Shown: positions 25,801-37,960 of the stretch, piece by piece | Position numbering within the stretch: position 1 is the stretch's first letter | How the letters are laid out: every line of letters begins with the position of its first letter | Position numbers and translations under genes: made by a program | DNA from: Stercorarius parasiticus | Taxonomy: Eukaryota; Chordata; Aves; Charadriiformes; Stercorariidae | Assembly (NCBI GenBank): GCA_013396915.1 | Contig: VWZL01001361.1 | Coordinates: 138,560 to 202,559, forward strand | DNA: 64,000 nt | Direction of reading: 5' to 3' | Notes under the pieces: generated by a model | The model's database searches: none | What the model was told of the DNA's origin: nothing | What the model saw: the letters and a program-made list of their open reading frames with translations, nothing else

Positions 25801-28800
25801 GAGATCACAACAGAACTGAAGGCTCCAGCTATGTCTGCAGTAAAAAACGCAAAACATGCATAAAATATGCCTTTTTCCACATGAAATGGTTCAAAATATT
25901 GGCACGTGACTGTGTGAAATATCATCTTATATAAATACTTAAATAGGTAACACCATGGTCTCTACTGTAATCCTAAAGAACCGTTCTGAAATATACTGTG
26001 CTTGCTCTTTGCTCAGGGGTGATTTTCTTTACTTTTCAAAACTGGACTAAAAATTTTTCAGCTCTTTGTAGAGACAAGGTGAGGGTCCAGTGAGCAGTTT
26101 TACACATTCTAAACCAGAAATCTCCCTCCTTTCCTGCAGGTCTGTAAATTGGAACAAGAACTGGACATTTTGCAGAGGGATATTTCCATTCCACTCAGAT
26201 TTGGTGCAAATTACCACCATCTCATGTTCATTTAAGGTTTCTTTAGGCTTGTTCCATGAGCATGCTGCTTTGGTGGGCAGACTCCAGCCATACAACTCCT
26301 TTACCTTGCCATGGGAAGGAGCTTGGGAAGATACAGGAGCAGCAGGGATAACTACTGCTGTTTCTCCTTTTTCCTAGGAGAAGGCAAGAAGTAGAGAAGG
26401 GGAGAATGGTGGTACCAGAGCTGCTCTTGCATTCTGTGTTTTGAACTGGATGTGTGGCAGTGTGTATGAATATACATACATTTGATTTTGCACAGAACAC
26501 TGAAATACAAGGGAACAAGTGCATTTTCCGAGATTGTTTCCTTTGCCTTATTAAAAAGCAAACACTTCCCAATCTTCTTCCATTCCAAAACCCCGCATTG
26601 TCTTCAGAAACAGGCATATGTTCTTCTGCTCAAATTCACTCATTTCACTTAAGAAAGCAGTGTACCCTAAAACTGATCCAAAACGTAAGTTTTTCACAGC
26701 ACACACCAACATTACCTTGTAAATCATGAAGGGCAACACAACCAAGATCTTTTCTCATCTCCCTTAGCCATTAGAGGTACTTACAGACGCTGAAAATCCT
26801 TATATTACCAAGAAAAATGTAAGGGTTCCCGAGTCTGCCGGGGTGAGTAACAGTGGGCAATGGATGTGGCAGAGGATAGCAAGAAAAGAATTGAAATTTT
26901 GCACAAGCAAAATTAGATCTGCCTCCTCCAAAGCATCCAGAACTTGAATATTGTCCTGATTCTTTCTGTACACACCATCAGTATATAGACAACTTGGTAT
27001 ACAGGGATTATATTCACAACATGGTGGTAAGAGACGGTGAAAATAAAGCAAAAACTATTAAAAGGTAAATCAGGAAAACAGTCAGATATCCAAATGTCAG
27101 GAGTGTGGGACAGCAGGAGCAAAAAGCTAGACATGGATTTACAGCGATGAGCGGCTGGGCTGTTCTGATGCTGTCCCTGCAGAAAACATGCAGGCACAGC
27201 ACATTCCCAAGTGGACTATAGGTACGTGGGAGGGAGTGCAGAAGTGGCAGCCTAGTTTGTAGAGTTTACATGTGGACCACCAGAACAATTAACGATTCTG
27301 TATGAAAATCCCTCTCTGCTGTTCCTTTTCCAACAATCCCTCTGACTTGGGCAGAGAGCGGGTTGCAGATGAAAGGAGCTGTTTTGGCAGCTTGCCACTT
27401 GAAGTTTTCTTGTTGGACCTGTCTTCCTACTGCCTCCATCCTATGCATTTAGCTCACGTGACGAAGGGCCTTCTGATCTGATGAAGTAAGTTGGAAGTAT
27501 GTATTATCACCACCATTGATGACAGGGTTTAAGGACTCTTTTAAATGGTCATGGTTAAAGCAGTGTATTTAGTCTGTTACAGTTTCACTTCCTTCACACA
27601 GTTGCTAGGTACTCAAGTAGTTACTAAGGAGCTCCTGAAAACTTTTGAACCTCAATGGTAATACCGGACGTACATTAACTAAGGGCTTTGTTACAGAGGG
27701 ATATGCTGGAAAGTGAATATGAATTAATTTTTAATATATTAGCTAATTTACATGGACATTGTGGGTAGCTATTCTCTAGAGATGATGTAAGTGAAATCAG
27801 ATCAGGGTCATCTTAATTCTCGGTAGGGATTTCCACTTCAGTGGCTTAATGCAGTTTAGCAAATCCACTTTAAATTGCCACCTTCATTGCTTTAGTACAG
27901 TTTTCCTCAATATCTCTGTGTAGTAGTCTCTTGAAGAAGAATTCCTTTAAAGGTGGTAAGTTTTAAAGCAGCATGAATATTTTTGCCCAGTTTTCTTGAG
28001 ATTTGTTTAAAAAATAAGGATCTGACTTAAGGACAGTGAAACAATCTACTCTTTACCTAGCTTGGAGAGTTCCCTACAGTGTTGGCTTGCTTAGTAACAT
28101 TGCTTAAATAATTCTTTCAAATAGAACCTTTCTGAAGCCAAAGAAGGAGTTTTTCAAATACAGATTACATCCAGGCAAGCTTCTGGTGATAAAAGAGGGG
28201 CTAATATATGCAAGAAGGAAACCTTCTCATGTATGAGGCTGGAGGGAGGAGGCTGAATGATACGTTCTGCAGAAAGCCCTTCTTTCGGAAGTGCAGTTTA
28301 CTGTCCTGATAAAGGAGGGAGAGACATGAAAATCACCAAAATTAACATGTACTGAAGTTTTTGTGGTGAAAAAAAAAAGTCATCATGGAAAGGAAAGTGG
28401 CATGAAAAATAACATAATAAAATAATAGAAAACAGGGGCTTGGGAATATTGAAGAGCAAAACTACTCCTGCATAAGGGAAGCATCACGAAGGCGTAAGTC
28501 AGGTCACATTGACTATGTAAGAGTGAATTACGGAGCAAAACCAAACCTGAACTGGAAAGCTTTTCTGTACTAACTATACCAGCGGTTGCTGATGGCTCTA
28601 AATTGGAAGTCAGTTTTTAGCTAATATGTTGCTAATTTTTTCCTCCTCTGTTAAAATGTTTTTCATTTTCTGGTGTGCTGAAAATATCTCTGAATAGGAC
28701 CTTACAAATATATGAACTTTTACCACAACCCATGCAGGCAGTGGTATGAAGAATGCTGGAGAAAATTGCTTTTGGCTTGAGGGACACAGAAGACAATGAG

Positions 28801-29355
28801 AAGCTTCTTTAAAAAAAACACAATCTAGTTTGCATTTTGTTGTGGAGCAGACCACAGGACCTGGTTACGGGAATCATCCCACACAGAGACCCGACCAGCA
28901 TCTCTCACTATTGATTTGCACTGTGCAGTGGAAGAAGCACCAGTATTTTCTGTGGCGTTGGTGGGGAACAAGAAGTGTAAGTGAACAAACTATCACATAC
29001 TGCTCTGCAAGAGAAGGACAGCTTCATTGCTTCAGTTTTCCAATACAAAGTAAAAGGCTGCAATCCTTCTGTCCTCTAGAAGAGGAAAAATTCAAGGGAA
29101 ACCTGACCTGCCACACTAGAGCTGGGGAAAACAGTGTGATGCTAGAAAAAATAGAAAACTAGAAATTTATAGCCAGGCTGCACAGTATATTGCCCATATA
29201 GATTTTCAGAACTGAACAATTTTTTGTCAGTGTTCACATAATAACTACTATTGACCTTTATTAAGGAGCAAAAGCTATTTGGAATAACTACTGTGCAGAA
29301 ACTAAATGTGCAGAGGCTTAAATCCAGACTTCAGCACCTGGCCTGAGCAAGTGGT

Positions 29356-29375
29356 GGGCAGGGAAGTGGGGTGGG
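29356..29375 (+). other. G-quadruplex motif
   Basis: GGG-CA-GGG-AAGT-GGGG-T-GGG fits the canonical four-run pattern with short loops on the plus strand, within a G-rich stretch of about 45 bases. Confidence 0.55.
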
Positions 29376-29674
29376 AGGAGCAGAGGGAAGGAGTCCTTGG
29401 GAAATGCTTTGAACTTCTCCACAGAGTCCCCACAGTCTCTTTTGTACCAAACAGCAGCTGAGCAGACCCTACTGGCAGCAGCCTCTTTGTTTATCCTCCT
29501 TGCCACCTTTGTCAGCTTTTCTGCAGGGCCCCACGCAGCCCCAGGTCATGCATGTCTCCATTGGAGCTCCTTTGCACTGAGGAAGTGGACTGATGACACT
29601 GGGTGGGGATTTTTGCCCATGAGTCATGAAACGTGACATTTAAGGTTCACCAAGTCCTTTTGCAATTAGATATC

Positions 29675-29690
29675 TTTTTTTTTTTTTTTT
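29675..29690 (+). repeat. T16 homopolymer
   Basis: Run of 16 T in intronic sequence. Confidence 0.85.
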
Positions 29691-30349
29691 CTGAAAACCT
29701 CTCATGGCATTGCTTCTTTTTGCTGCTTTTCTGCTTCAGTTTGCTTTTTCCATTTGGTAATGTACCTCAAGTAGTGTTTTGTCAGCCTGGCTAACAGTTG
29801 CTTTCTCTGTCTTCTGTATGGTCCAGGAATTCATCCAATATTTTGTGTCTTCTGCTGGTTTTCATCCAGATTTTCTCCAGCATTCTATGGAAGGTGAACT
29901 CCCCACCTTGCTCACACTAGCCTTCATACATAGTCCTGAGGTTTCTCTTTGGAGGTTGAAAATTGAAAAATGAGGGCAAAAAAGCTCCTTAGAAGCAACT
30001 TCCTCAATCAATAAATCAAGGCACACATTTTTCAAAACTGCCTGTGGGTTTTTTTGGAGGAAAAACCTGAATCGCTGCATGTGCTTATTTGGTTTGCATG
30101 GTGTTTTATAGATTTCTCAGTGTTTGCCTTAAAAACCTGTTTTAATTGAACACAATCACAAAAACCGTACAGGCAGAACACCGGTTAGACATTAAATCCT
30201 AATTTATGCCTGAACTGCCCTTGCGTGCAGTCGGATGAACGGCAATTACAAATCATTGTATGGCTGGCACACTGTGCAGTGCTGAGAATTCAGACCACAG
30301 TGTTCACCTCAGTAGTTCTCCCACTTCCCTTCTTCTTCCCTTTTTGGTT

Positions 30350-31079
30350 AAAAAAAAGAAAAAGAAAAAGAAAAAGAAAAGAAAAAGAAAAGAAAAGAAA
30401 AAAGGAAAGGAAAAGGAAAGGAAAGGAAAGGAAAAGGAAAGGAAAGGAAAGAAAAGAAAAGAAAAGAAAAGAAAAGAAAAGAAAAGAAAAGAAAAGAAAA
30501 GAAAAGAAAAGAAAAGAAAAGAAAAGAAAAGAAAAGAAAAGAAAAGAAAAGAAAAGAAAAGAAAAGAAAAGAAAAGAAAAGAAAAGAAAAGAAAAGAAAA
30601 GAAAAGAAAAGAAAAGAAAAGAAAAGAAAAGAAAAGAAAAGAAAAGAAAAGAAAAGAAAAGAAAAGAAAAGAAAAGAAAAGAAAAGAAAAGAAAAGAAAA
30701 GAAAAGAAAAGAAAAGAAAAGAAAAGAAAAGAAAAGAAAAGAAAAGAAAAGAAAAGAAAAGAAAAGAAAAGAAAAGAAAAGAAAAGAAAAGAAAAGAAAA
30801 GAAAAGAAAAGAAAAGAAAAGAAAAGAAAAGAAAAGAAAAGAAAAGAAAAGAAAAGAAAAGAAAAGAAAAGAAAAGAAAAGAAAAGAAAAGAAAAGAAAA
30901 GAAAAGAAAAGAAAAGAAAAGAAAAGAAAAGAAAAGAAAAGAAAAGAAAAGAAAAGAAAAGAAAAGAAAAGAAAAGAAAAGAAAAGAAAAGAAAAGAAAA
31001 GAAAAGAAAAGAAAAGAAAAGAAAAGAAAAGAAAAGAAAAGAAAAGAAAAGAAAAGAAAAGAAAAGAAAAGAGAAAGGG
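30350..31079 (+). repeat. Long homopurine tract with perfect (GAAAA)124 array
   Basis: The tract starts with irregular A-rich units (AAAAAG, AAAAG), passes through GGAAA/GGAAAA units at about 30400-30450, then becomes a perfect GAAAA pentamer array from 30451 to 31070. That is 620 bp, or 124 copies without a single interruption, ending in GAGAAAGGG. Every base from 30350 to 31079 is A or G on the plus strand. Long Lys/Arg/Glu frames on this strand and Phe/Ser/Leu frames on the other are translations of the repeat and not genes. Such mirror-symmetric purine DNA can form triplex structures, and arrays of this purity are usually young and length-variable. The true length may differ because assemblies often collapse such arrays. 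Confidence 0.98.
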
Positions 31080-33431
31080 TGAAGCTGTTGTTATGAATCA
31101 AACTGCTTGTGTTGCATATCTAAACTGCGCCTTGCTTCTGCCCTGGAGTCCATAAGTGCAGCTTCTAATGACATTGCTCCAGCTGCAGGAATCTGCTCGG
31201 CGAAAGAGGAGGAGGAGAAGGAGTATGGCTGCTGGCCATTTTTGTTTTCTGACATGCATGGGTTGAAGAAAGAAGAATCCCTCGTGGGATTTGATTTAGA
31301 TGGTTTTGGCAGCTGTAAATTACTCACAGCATGCTGCAGAGTTTGTGCTACGAGATATTTTCAGTTCCATCGAAATCTCATGCTAAAAAAAACCCAAAAC
31401 CCAACTCACTAAACTCTAACAAAAATAAGGCAGCAGGACAGGAGATTGCTGCAGATGACTTTCAACTGTCTCATGCCTGCCTGCTCTACAGGAAGAGTTT
31501 TAAGGAGCTGGATTCACCGCTTAGGGAATCCTGAAGAAACGACAGTGAATGGCACCAAAACGTTGGTGTTCACTGTCAATGGCAAAGAAAGTGCTTTTCT
31601 TTGGACTTTGCATTACATTAGGGTACGCTTACAAAGAGTACTGTCCGTTTGTCTTAAGATTGTGCTGCAGCACAGGCTTTTACAGGAATTGGGGAGGAAT
31701 GAGTTAGTACTTTCTAAAACATTGTTTACTTCTGTGGTTATGTCCTGAAGGCCATTTAAGAGTGATTCTTAGCCAGAGAGCAGAGCTGCCACTTGTAAAT
31801 TGTACCTAAACAAATAAGCAAACAGATAAACAAAAACCTGTGCTAAAATTAAAAATCTCTTGTAATCTTAGGAGCACTGTGTGCAAATGCCTCTGTTTTG
31901 TGGAGGGCTATTCCTAGAGTAATTTCTGCTTAAAAAAAAAATATGTATTTTTACAACTTCCTATTTCTACTACTGCAGTAGAACCAGAGTAGCGAGAGAA
32001 TTGAGATTTCTTTCCATCAGGAAAGGTGTTGCTACAATTGCAAGAATAAAATCTATTTCAGTAGAGGAGAATCTCTTGGAAGGAGCTCAGCTCGGGTCTG
32101 AAATGCCAGGCCAGCTTGCAAGGTTAGACCACCCGCAAAAGCAAGAGAAACAATGGCAAACAAGAAAACCTCCCCAAACTCGCTTTGCTTGTAAATAGAG
32201 AAATTGAATGGATTTAACCTAGGAATGATTGAAGAGTGGGGAACACAGGTGTCAATGCTCACTTGTTAGTTTTTCAGAGCAGTCCTGTTCTTTCAGGGCA
32301 TTTTACACTGTAACAGGCGTATGACTGTGCAGCCTCCCACACCAAACAGGGCCTGCAGCAGAGCAGGACACCTGCAAAATCAAGTGTTACGTGCAAAGGG
32401 AAGAAGAGCTGCTCACCTTTCCTTCCATCTGCCAGATCATTCCAGCATCTGTTCTTACACCACAGCTCTGCCCGGTATCTACATTTTTCTGTTTCATGTT
32501 TCACTGTGTATAGTAAAATAGAGTAAAATATTTTACTAAGTGGGAAGATGCAAAACACCTCATAAAAATACATGGACATTTTAATATTGACATTTTTACA
32601 AATGTCAGTCCAAAATGGGATGTAATCATCAAGATGAAACAGGGAATTAGACATAGTTTCAATTACGAAACAATAATAATTCCTCGTTGATACAATTCTT
32701 CTTTTACAAAATTGCGTTTTCTGAAGAAAAACTATTTCATCAGCATTCTTTCACCAGCTTCAGTTATAGTTTCATTTTGCCGTCACTTTCTCAACTGGAC
32801 TACAAGAACAAAGAATCAAGAAAAATGCTGGTATCTTGTACCACTAAATTAGCGTCCACGAACTTCCAGCTTCCCTGCTGCCTTCCTTCTCTCAGTGGAT
32901 CTTTTGCCACAAGTACAAATGCACACATACCCACACATGTACCCACACACCCATCCCTGTGGCTGGGCAGCCAGACAGATTTTGGTCTTGCTTGATGACA
33001 TGAGATTCGTGTCATAGTCCATCTCCTCCTCCCTCCCTATGCACTCCTGGGCAGGAGGAGCAGCACTCCTCCTGCAGGACAAACACCACCCTGCAGAGTT
33101 CTGCCCCAGGCTGAACAAAAAGATGAAATAGAAATCATGCCGGGTATTCATTCCGCATTTTCCTCACAGGACCAGGGCAGGACTTCCAAAGTTAGTTTGG
33201 TACTGTGGGTTATGGTGGCTGTGCAGGGTGAGCAGGGCCATTGCAGTTCATAGTTACATGCTTTGGCACTGTGCTGAAGGTGCATAGATATGAAGATCAT
33301 TTTAGGTATCCTGGAAGTTTCAGTCACAATCCCTGTTTTACAAATGCTCCTAAATATTTCTGCTAGTGAGAGCCCCCATATAGTGCAAAAGGAAGGCATG
33401 TGTGGGGTCACGGTTGCCCTGTAGCCTGGTA

Positions 33432-33459
33432 AGCCTATAACCCCCTGTGGTTATAGGCT
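33432..33459. repeat. Perfect 11-bp inverted repeat, 6-nt loop
   Basis: AGCCTATAACC (33432-33442) and GGTTATAGGCT (33449-33459) are exact reverse complements around the loop CCCTGT. There is no T-rich tail or flanking frame to suggest a terminator, and no longer precursor-like stem to suggest a microRNA. Confidence 0.85.
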
Positions 33460-34429
33460 CCTCCTCAAGAGACTTATGTTAGAGGACCGTGGAACCCAGC
33501 CAAACCTTCTGCTGTCAGTCCCTCAACCTCCTTTGATCAAGAGGTATTGGTGGATGAGCCAAGAGGGAAGAAGCAATGTGGACCGCAATAAATTCTGTTG
33601 TTACTGTTATTTTTGTGTAAGGCACCTTGACCCGCCCTCTCCCTGCTATCACTGGAATTTTGAAGGCTGTGCAAAATATTTTCTCCTGTTCCTCTACTAG
33701 ATGAACAGCTGCAGAAGCTGGGGCAGCTGAGCACTTTTCATCCCTGTGTTTCTGTGAGTGCTTTCTGATATAGGAGGCTTCTGTTGGTGGAGAAAAGAGA
33801 GGTCGTACCTCAAATTGGGGCCAAATGATATGACAGTGGTTTCATGCTGTCATCTGTTCTCTTGCACATTGTCTTTGCATGTTTTCCAAATAAATTCATC
33901 ATGGCTTCTACCTGAGTTTACACAGGACGGTAGGGGAAGTATTGGCTTTGGCTGTCTGAGCAGGTCCATTCCAAGGTCCTCTGTAAAAGCTTGCTAATTT
34001 GAGATGAAGGTGTAGAAATATTTTCTCCAGTATATTACACTGGTGAGCTCATTCATCTTTGGTTTGCCATCTGAGCTATACCCGTGCAGAAAGATAGCAC
34101 AGTGGAGAATAATTAGAAATCTCTAGTGTTTAAGTTGATAGATGTAACTGTTGTGATTGAGAAGAGAACTGGAATTGCTTTGTACTGAGTTAAATGCACA
34201 CAAAGAAATACAGTGGTGGGTTAAGATTCAATATTAGAAGAGTTTCACATATTTTCTCCACAATCTAGCATACGTGACTTTGTGTCCACCTGAATGTGGT
34301 TGTCTGTTTCATGCAATGTGGGCATCTTGAAGAAGTATAGAAATTATACCTAGGGAACACTGGGAAGCTGTTCAAACTGTTTAGCAGTGCCAGAGTAATT
34401 TCTGAATTTGAACTTGACTTGCATTTTCC

Positions 34430-35155
34430 GTTATCCATTTTCTCTTTGTGTTTTACTTTTATGTTTGTCTAAGGTCCTTTTATTATATATTTGCTCTATG
34501 CTTTCTTAATGCTATGCTGTTACAGCTCTTTACTGTCTTTTCTTCTCCTAACCTCTTCTCTCACTGATCTCTTCAGTTTTTCCTTCTTTTCTTTTTCCTG
34601 TGTTTTCTCCCCTTTCTTACTGTTGTGCAACCTGCAGTGTTTCTACCTGTTTCCTCTGAAAACCTCTGGACTCAGGATGGTCTTAAGAGTTTTTGGGGGG
34701 ACTATGAACTGACAGATCTTTTAGAGAATCCTACAACCAAAGCCCTAATGTTAGTAAATAAAAAGTATTATAGCCTTCTCTGTGGCAGGATAGGTGGTTC
34801 CTGAGTGTTCGCATCGGCTTCCAAGCCACGTAGGAAATTCTTGAGGATGTTTTCAGTGATTCAATTTGTTGGTTAGTAAGACTGCAGTCATTGAATTACT
34901 TTGTGTATGTGTGGGCAGATTTTCTCTTTTTGCTTTATTTTTTCACTATTCCTTTATTTCATTATGTCTTTGGCTTTTGGTTTTTATTTTGTGTTCCCCA
35001 TCTCTTAAATTATTTTTCTCCCCATTACACCACCGCATCACCTATTTCCATCCTCTATGTCCTTCCAGGTCTTTTTCATCTTGCTGCTTCTACCCTTTTT
35101 CTCCTTGTATTCTTGCTCTTATTGTCCCTATCATACTTTTCTTGCTCCATTTAAA
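34430..35155 (+). repeat. Pyrimidine-rich, T-rich low-complexity blocks
   Basis: Two stretches (about 34430-34650 and 34910-35155) are strongly T/C-biased on the plus strand, dominated by TTTTC, CTTTT and TTCCTT words without a fixed period. The open frames in them (Phe/Leu/Ser-rich) reflect composition. No branch point and acceptor pair leading into a coding exon was found. Confidence 0.6.
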
Positions 35156-37068
35156 ACTGCTGAGAACAGAGAGCCCCATGCCTGTAAGCAACAGGTTTTT
35201 GTGATATTAAAAATCAAAATTTGGAGTGTTCAGCTTAGGAGGTCTGAAGGTTACCTTTCCTGAGACAGTAACTGAATTGTATGTAAAATTCACCTGTGTT
35301 TCTCCTGTAATGGTCCCTGCTGGATGGACTTTTGGAGCAGAGCAAGGAAACCGACTCGTGTGACTGTTTTCTTTGCTGAGTGCTCAGGTGGCATGTGGCC
35401 TTCAAGAGCATCAGCAGCTGTCACTTGCCATTGCCTATGGCAAGGAAATGGGGAGGAGTGTGAAGGGATACAGGCTGGCAGAAGGGATCTGTTGCCCTGG
35501 CTCCTCCTGTCCATGGCGGCTTTCAGATCTCTTTTCCCTTGGAGCCTGCCTTCTTCCTTCCACTCCCAGGAGTGCCCTGTGCAGGGTGGGACAGCCTTTT
35601 TCAGTGGAATGTGTGAGTGTGAAAGCTGTTGGACTGGTGCTAGTGTTAACAAGGTGAAGTTGTTTCAAGACTATGTTGTGGATCTATCTGCTATAAAGCT
35701 GGTAGCGCTGCTGTAAGCAATAACTTCAGGTGGTTTGTGCAAGTCCTCAGCCATCATCAGTGAGCCCAACTCTGCCTTCTGTGTGAGGGTTTCATGTTTG
35801 GCTGATGGTGAATGTAAATGGATTTACCGCTACTTTGAGGCAACAACTGTGAATTAATCATAGCCCCTATGAGGGAATGGCTCAGATCTGAGCAATTCTG
35901 GTAAGTGTGATTCAGCTTGGACTTCCCCAGGATGCTTCTAGCCCAACTGAGCACAGGCACACGGAAAATAGTCCTGGCAGGGCTTTGAGGGAGTTATACG
36001 TAAGTAGATGTGTGTGTCTCTGCTCTTGGACATGTGTGACCCTTGTGTAAGCCCCCTCAAACCAACCTTGGTCTAAAATAAGTAAGAAATTGATCAAGCT
36101 CATTGAAGAATCTGGAATATAGTTGTGTGTGACAAATTCTGCATAGAATTGCTTTAAATTGGAAGCAGAAATTAAAGAATTTAGTGGGATCTGCACTAAA
36201 ACACTCTGTGCTACTACGGAGGTATTTTTCTTTCTGGTGGCTTGTGCTATCAAGGCAACCGTGCTGCCTTATGAAGTTTGAAAGCTCTGTTCATTCTTAG
36301 GCAGACTGTGCTGGCCTGTGTGACTGATTCGTATGAACTGTAATATGCTTTTTGCTCAAGAGCTGCACGTTTCTGGCAGATTCTTTCGAGTGCTTTACAA
36401 ACCTTTGAAATAAAAAGCTGTAGAGTATTTAAGCGCGTAAATAAATGGGAGGAAATCACATGCAGTAAATCACCAGGAGTGCATAGACAGTCTAAGGATT
36501 TTGAAAGAAATAAAGTGTGAAATAGCAATGATACTGTAAGGGAGATATAATAAAATAGAATAAACAGTGGGTCAGGTGCTAAGCAGCCTGAAGGCTGCTT
36601 TGCTCCACTCCAGCAGCTCAATATAGCAGTTAAACAAACATTTTACAGCGGAGGTACACATACCCTAGTTCCTCTGAAGTTGAGTGCTGTGCCACTCTTT
36701 GCTGTGAGGGTGAAATAGTAGCACACAGTCCTTGCATTGGCAGCCTGCAGGACCCAGTCAGAGGGTCAGTGTGTGGGGCTGGGACAGAAGCAGTATTCAC
36801 TGCGTTAAGGTTTTCGTGTTCGGAGTTCCTGCTTAATTTGCTGCCAATTCCAAAGCACCTCTGCCCAGTCCTGCATACAGCAAGAGTGGGGGAACCACAA
36901 AGGGATGCTGAAGTCTGTGGAGCACCTCCTGACTCAATTGAGGCAAATGGGAAGTTATTCTTATCTTTTAAATACATTGGGTCCTGCAGGCAAATATTGG
37001 TTTTCCTGCGTTAGTGGAATTTCACAGGCAAAAAATGCAGGGGGAAAGTTTATAAGGTAGGTCTCAGC

Positions 37069-37085
37069 TCTGCCCCCTGGTGTCT
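37069..37085 (-). promoter_or_regulatory. Candidate CTCF binding site
   Basis: The minus strand reads ACACCAGGGGGCAG, which matches the CTCF core CCASYAGRKGGCRS at every position except the first. CTCF sites anchor chromatin loops and insulators, and one inside a large developmental gene intron would be plausible. Motif evidence only. Confidence 0.4.
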
Positions 37086-37942
37086 GTGCATTACAGCATG
37101 GCCTCAGCACCGCTGTACCTAATTTGTTAATTAATGTGGGATAGTGATGTATTTTTTGCATTCAATCTCCTTCACTCACAGTTGCTGGTGTGCATGTATG
37201 TCTATGGAAATTATGCTTAAACTAGACTGTAGGGGTTTAATTACAGGAACAGCGTTCTGCCAGATTTTTTTCACTGTGAGATGACATTGATCAGTTCAGT
37301 GGGTGACGGTGGTGGGGGCAAGTCTGAAGGAAGGGTTGGAGGGACAAGAATGACCTGCCTGTGTAAACGTTTCCTCCCTTATGTGAAAGGTGCCACAGGA
37401 GAAGTCACAGAGGTGCTTGCTGAGGTCTGTAGTGCCTCCATAGCCGGGAATAACTGCTGGCACTGAGAGCCTTTCAATGTCTTCTGTGAGTGTGTGGGGA
37501 GGAGGCAAAAGATTGAGCAGGTCCTTGAAAGGAGAAGATTTTTTATTTTCGTATGATGTAGTAGAAAAGGGTAGAAAGCGTAAGGACGTGATACAGCGGA
37601 GTCGTCATGTGAAAAGATGGGAAGTTTATCCTTGCAATGGTGTTTTACATAAATGTAATTGTGGCAAGACTCTGTTAGGCCCCAGAAAAAATGGTTTTGC
37701 AGTGAACAAGATGGTAGCAATGACAAATCTTATCAATACTGGTGCTGACAAATCTTACAGATTTATCATAAAAAGGCACAGGTTTTGCTCACGTTGCATC
37801 AGTTTCACAACAGACAGGCTACTGTCTATATACGGCTTTTAAGAAACCAAGTAAAAGATAAAGGACTTCTCAGAGCCTTGTAGAGAAATACGTTATGCAG
37901 GAAACCCAGAGGAAGTTCCAGCTCTCCTTATGAGCCTGGGAC

Positions 37943-37960
37943 TCACACCTCTAGGTGTGG
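37943..37960. promoter_or_regulatory. Candidate T-box palindrome (inverted T half-sites)
   Basis: TCACACCT (37943-37950), a 2-base spacer CT, then AGGTGTGG (37953-37960). The first half is a perfect reverse-complement T half-site (AGGTGTGA) and the second differs only in its last base; the 7-bp arms CACACCT/AGGTGTG are exact. T-box proteins bind AGGTGTGA half-sites, and TBX15/TBX18 are known to bind paired, including palindromic, half-sites and to repress through Groucho. A site in the presumed TBX15 intron could serve autoregulation or cross-regulation; that is inference. Confidence 0.4.

Larger units (their letters stand above)
25801..30349. other. Presumed TBX15 intron 1, no gene seen
   Basis: Unique sequence with no supported exon, RNA gene or recognisable transposon. 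It contains a G-quadruplex motif at 29356-29375 and a T16 run at 29675-29690. The overlapping frames at 26243-27202 occur on both strands and in several frames, which is typical of chance. Confidence 0.55.

Noticed and set aside
30225..31101. Three long frames of 265-285 codons on both strands
   Set aside because: They run through the GAAAA satellite and translate the repeat into Lys/Arg/Glu or Phe/Ser/Leu periodic peptides; no gene.
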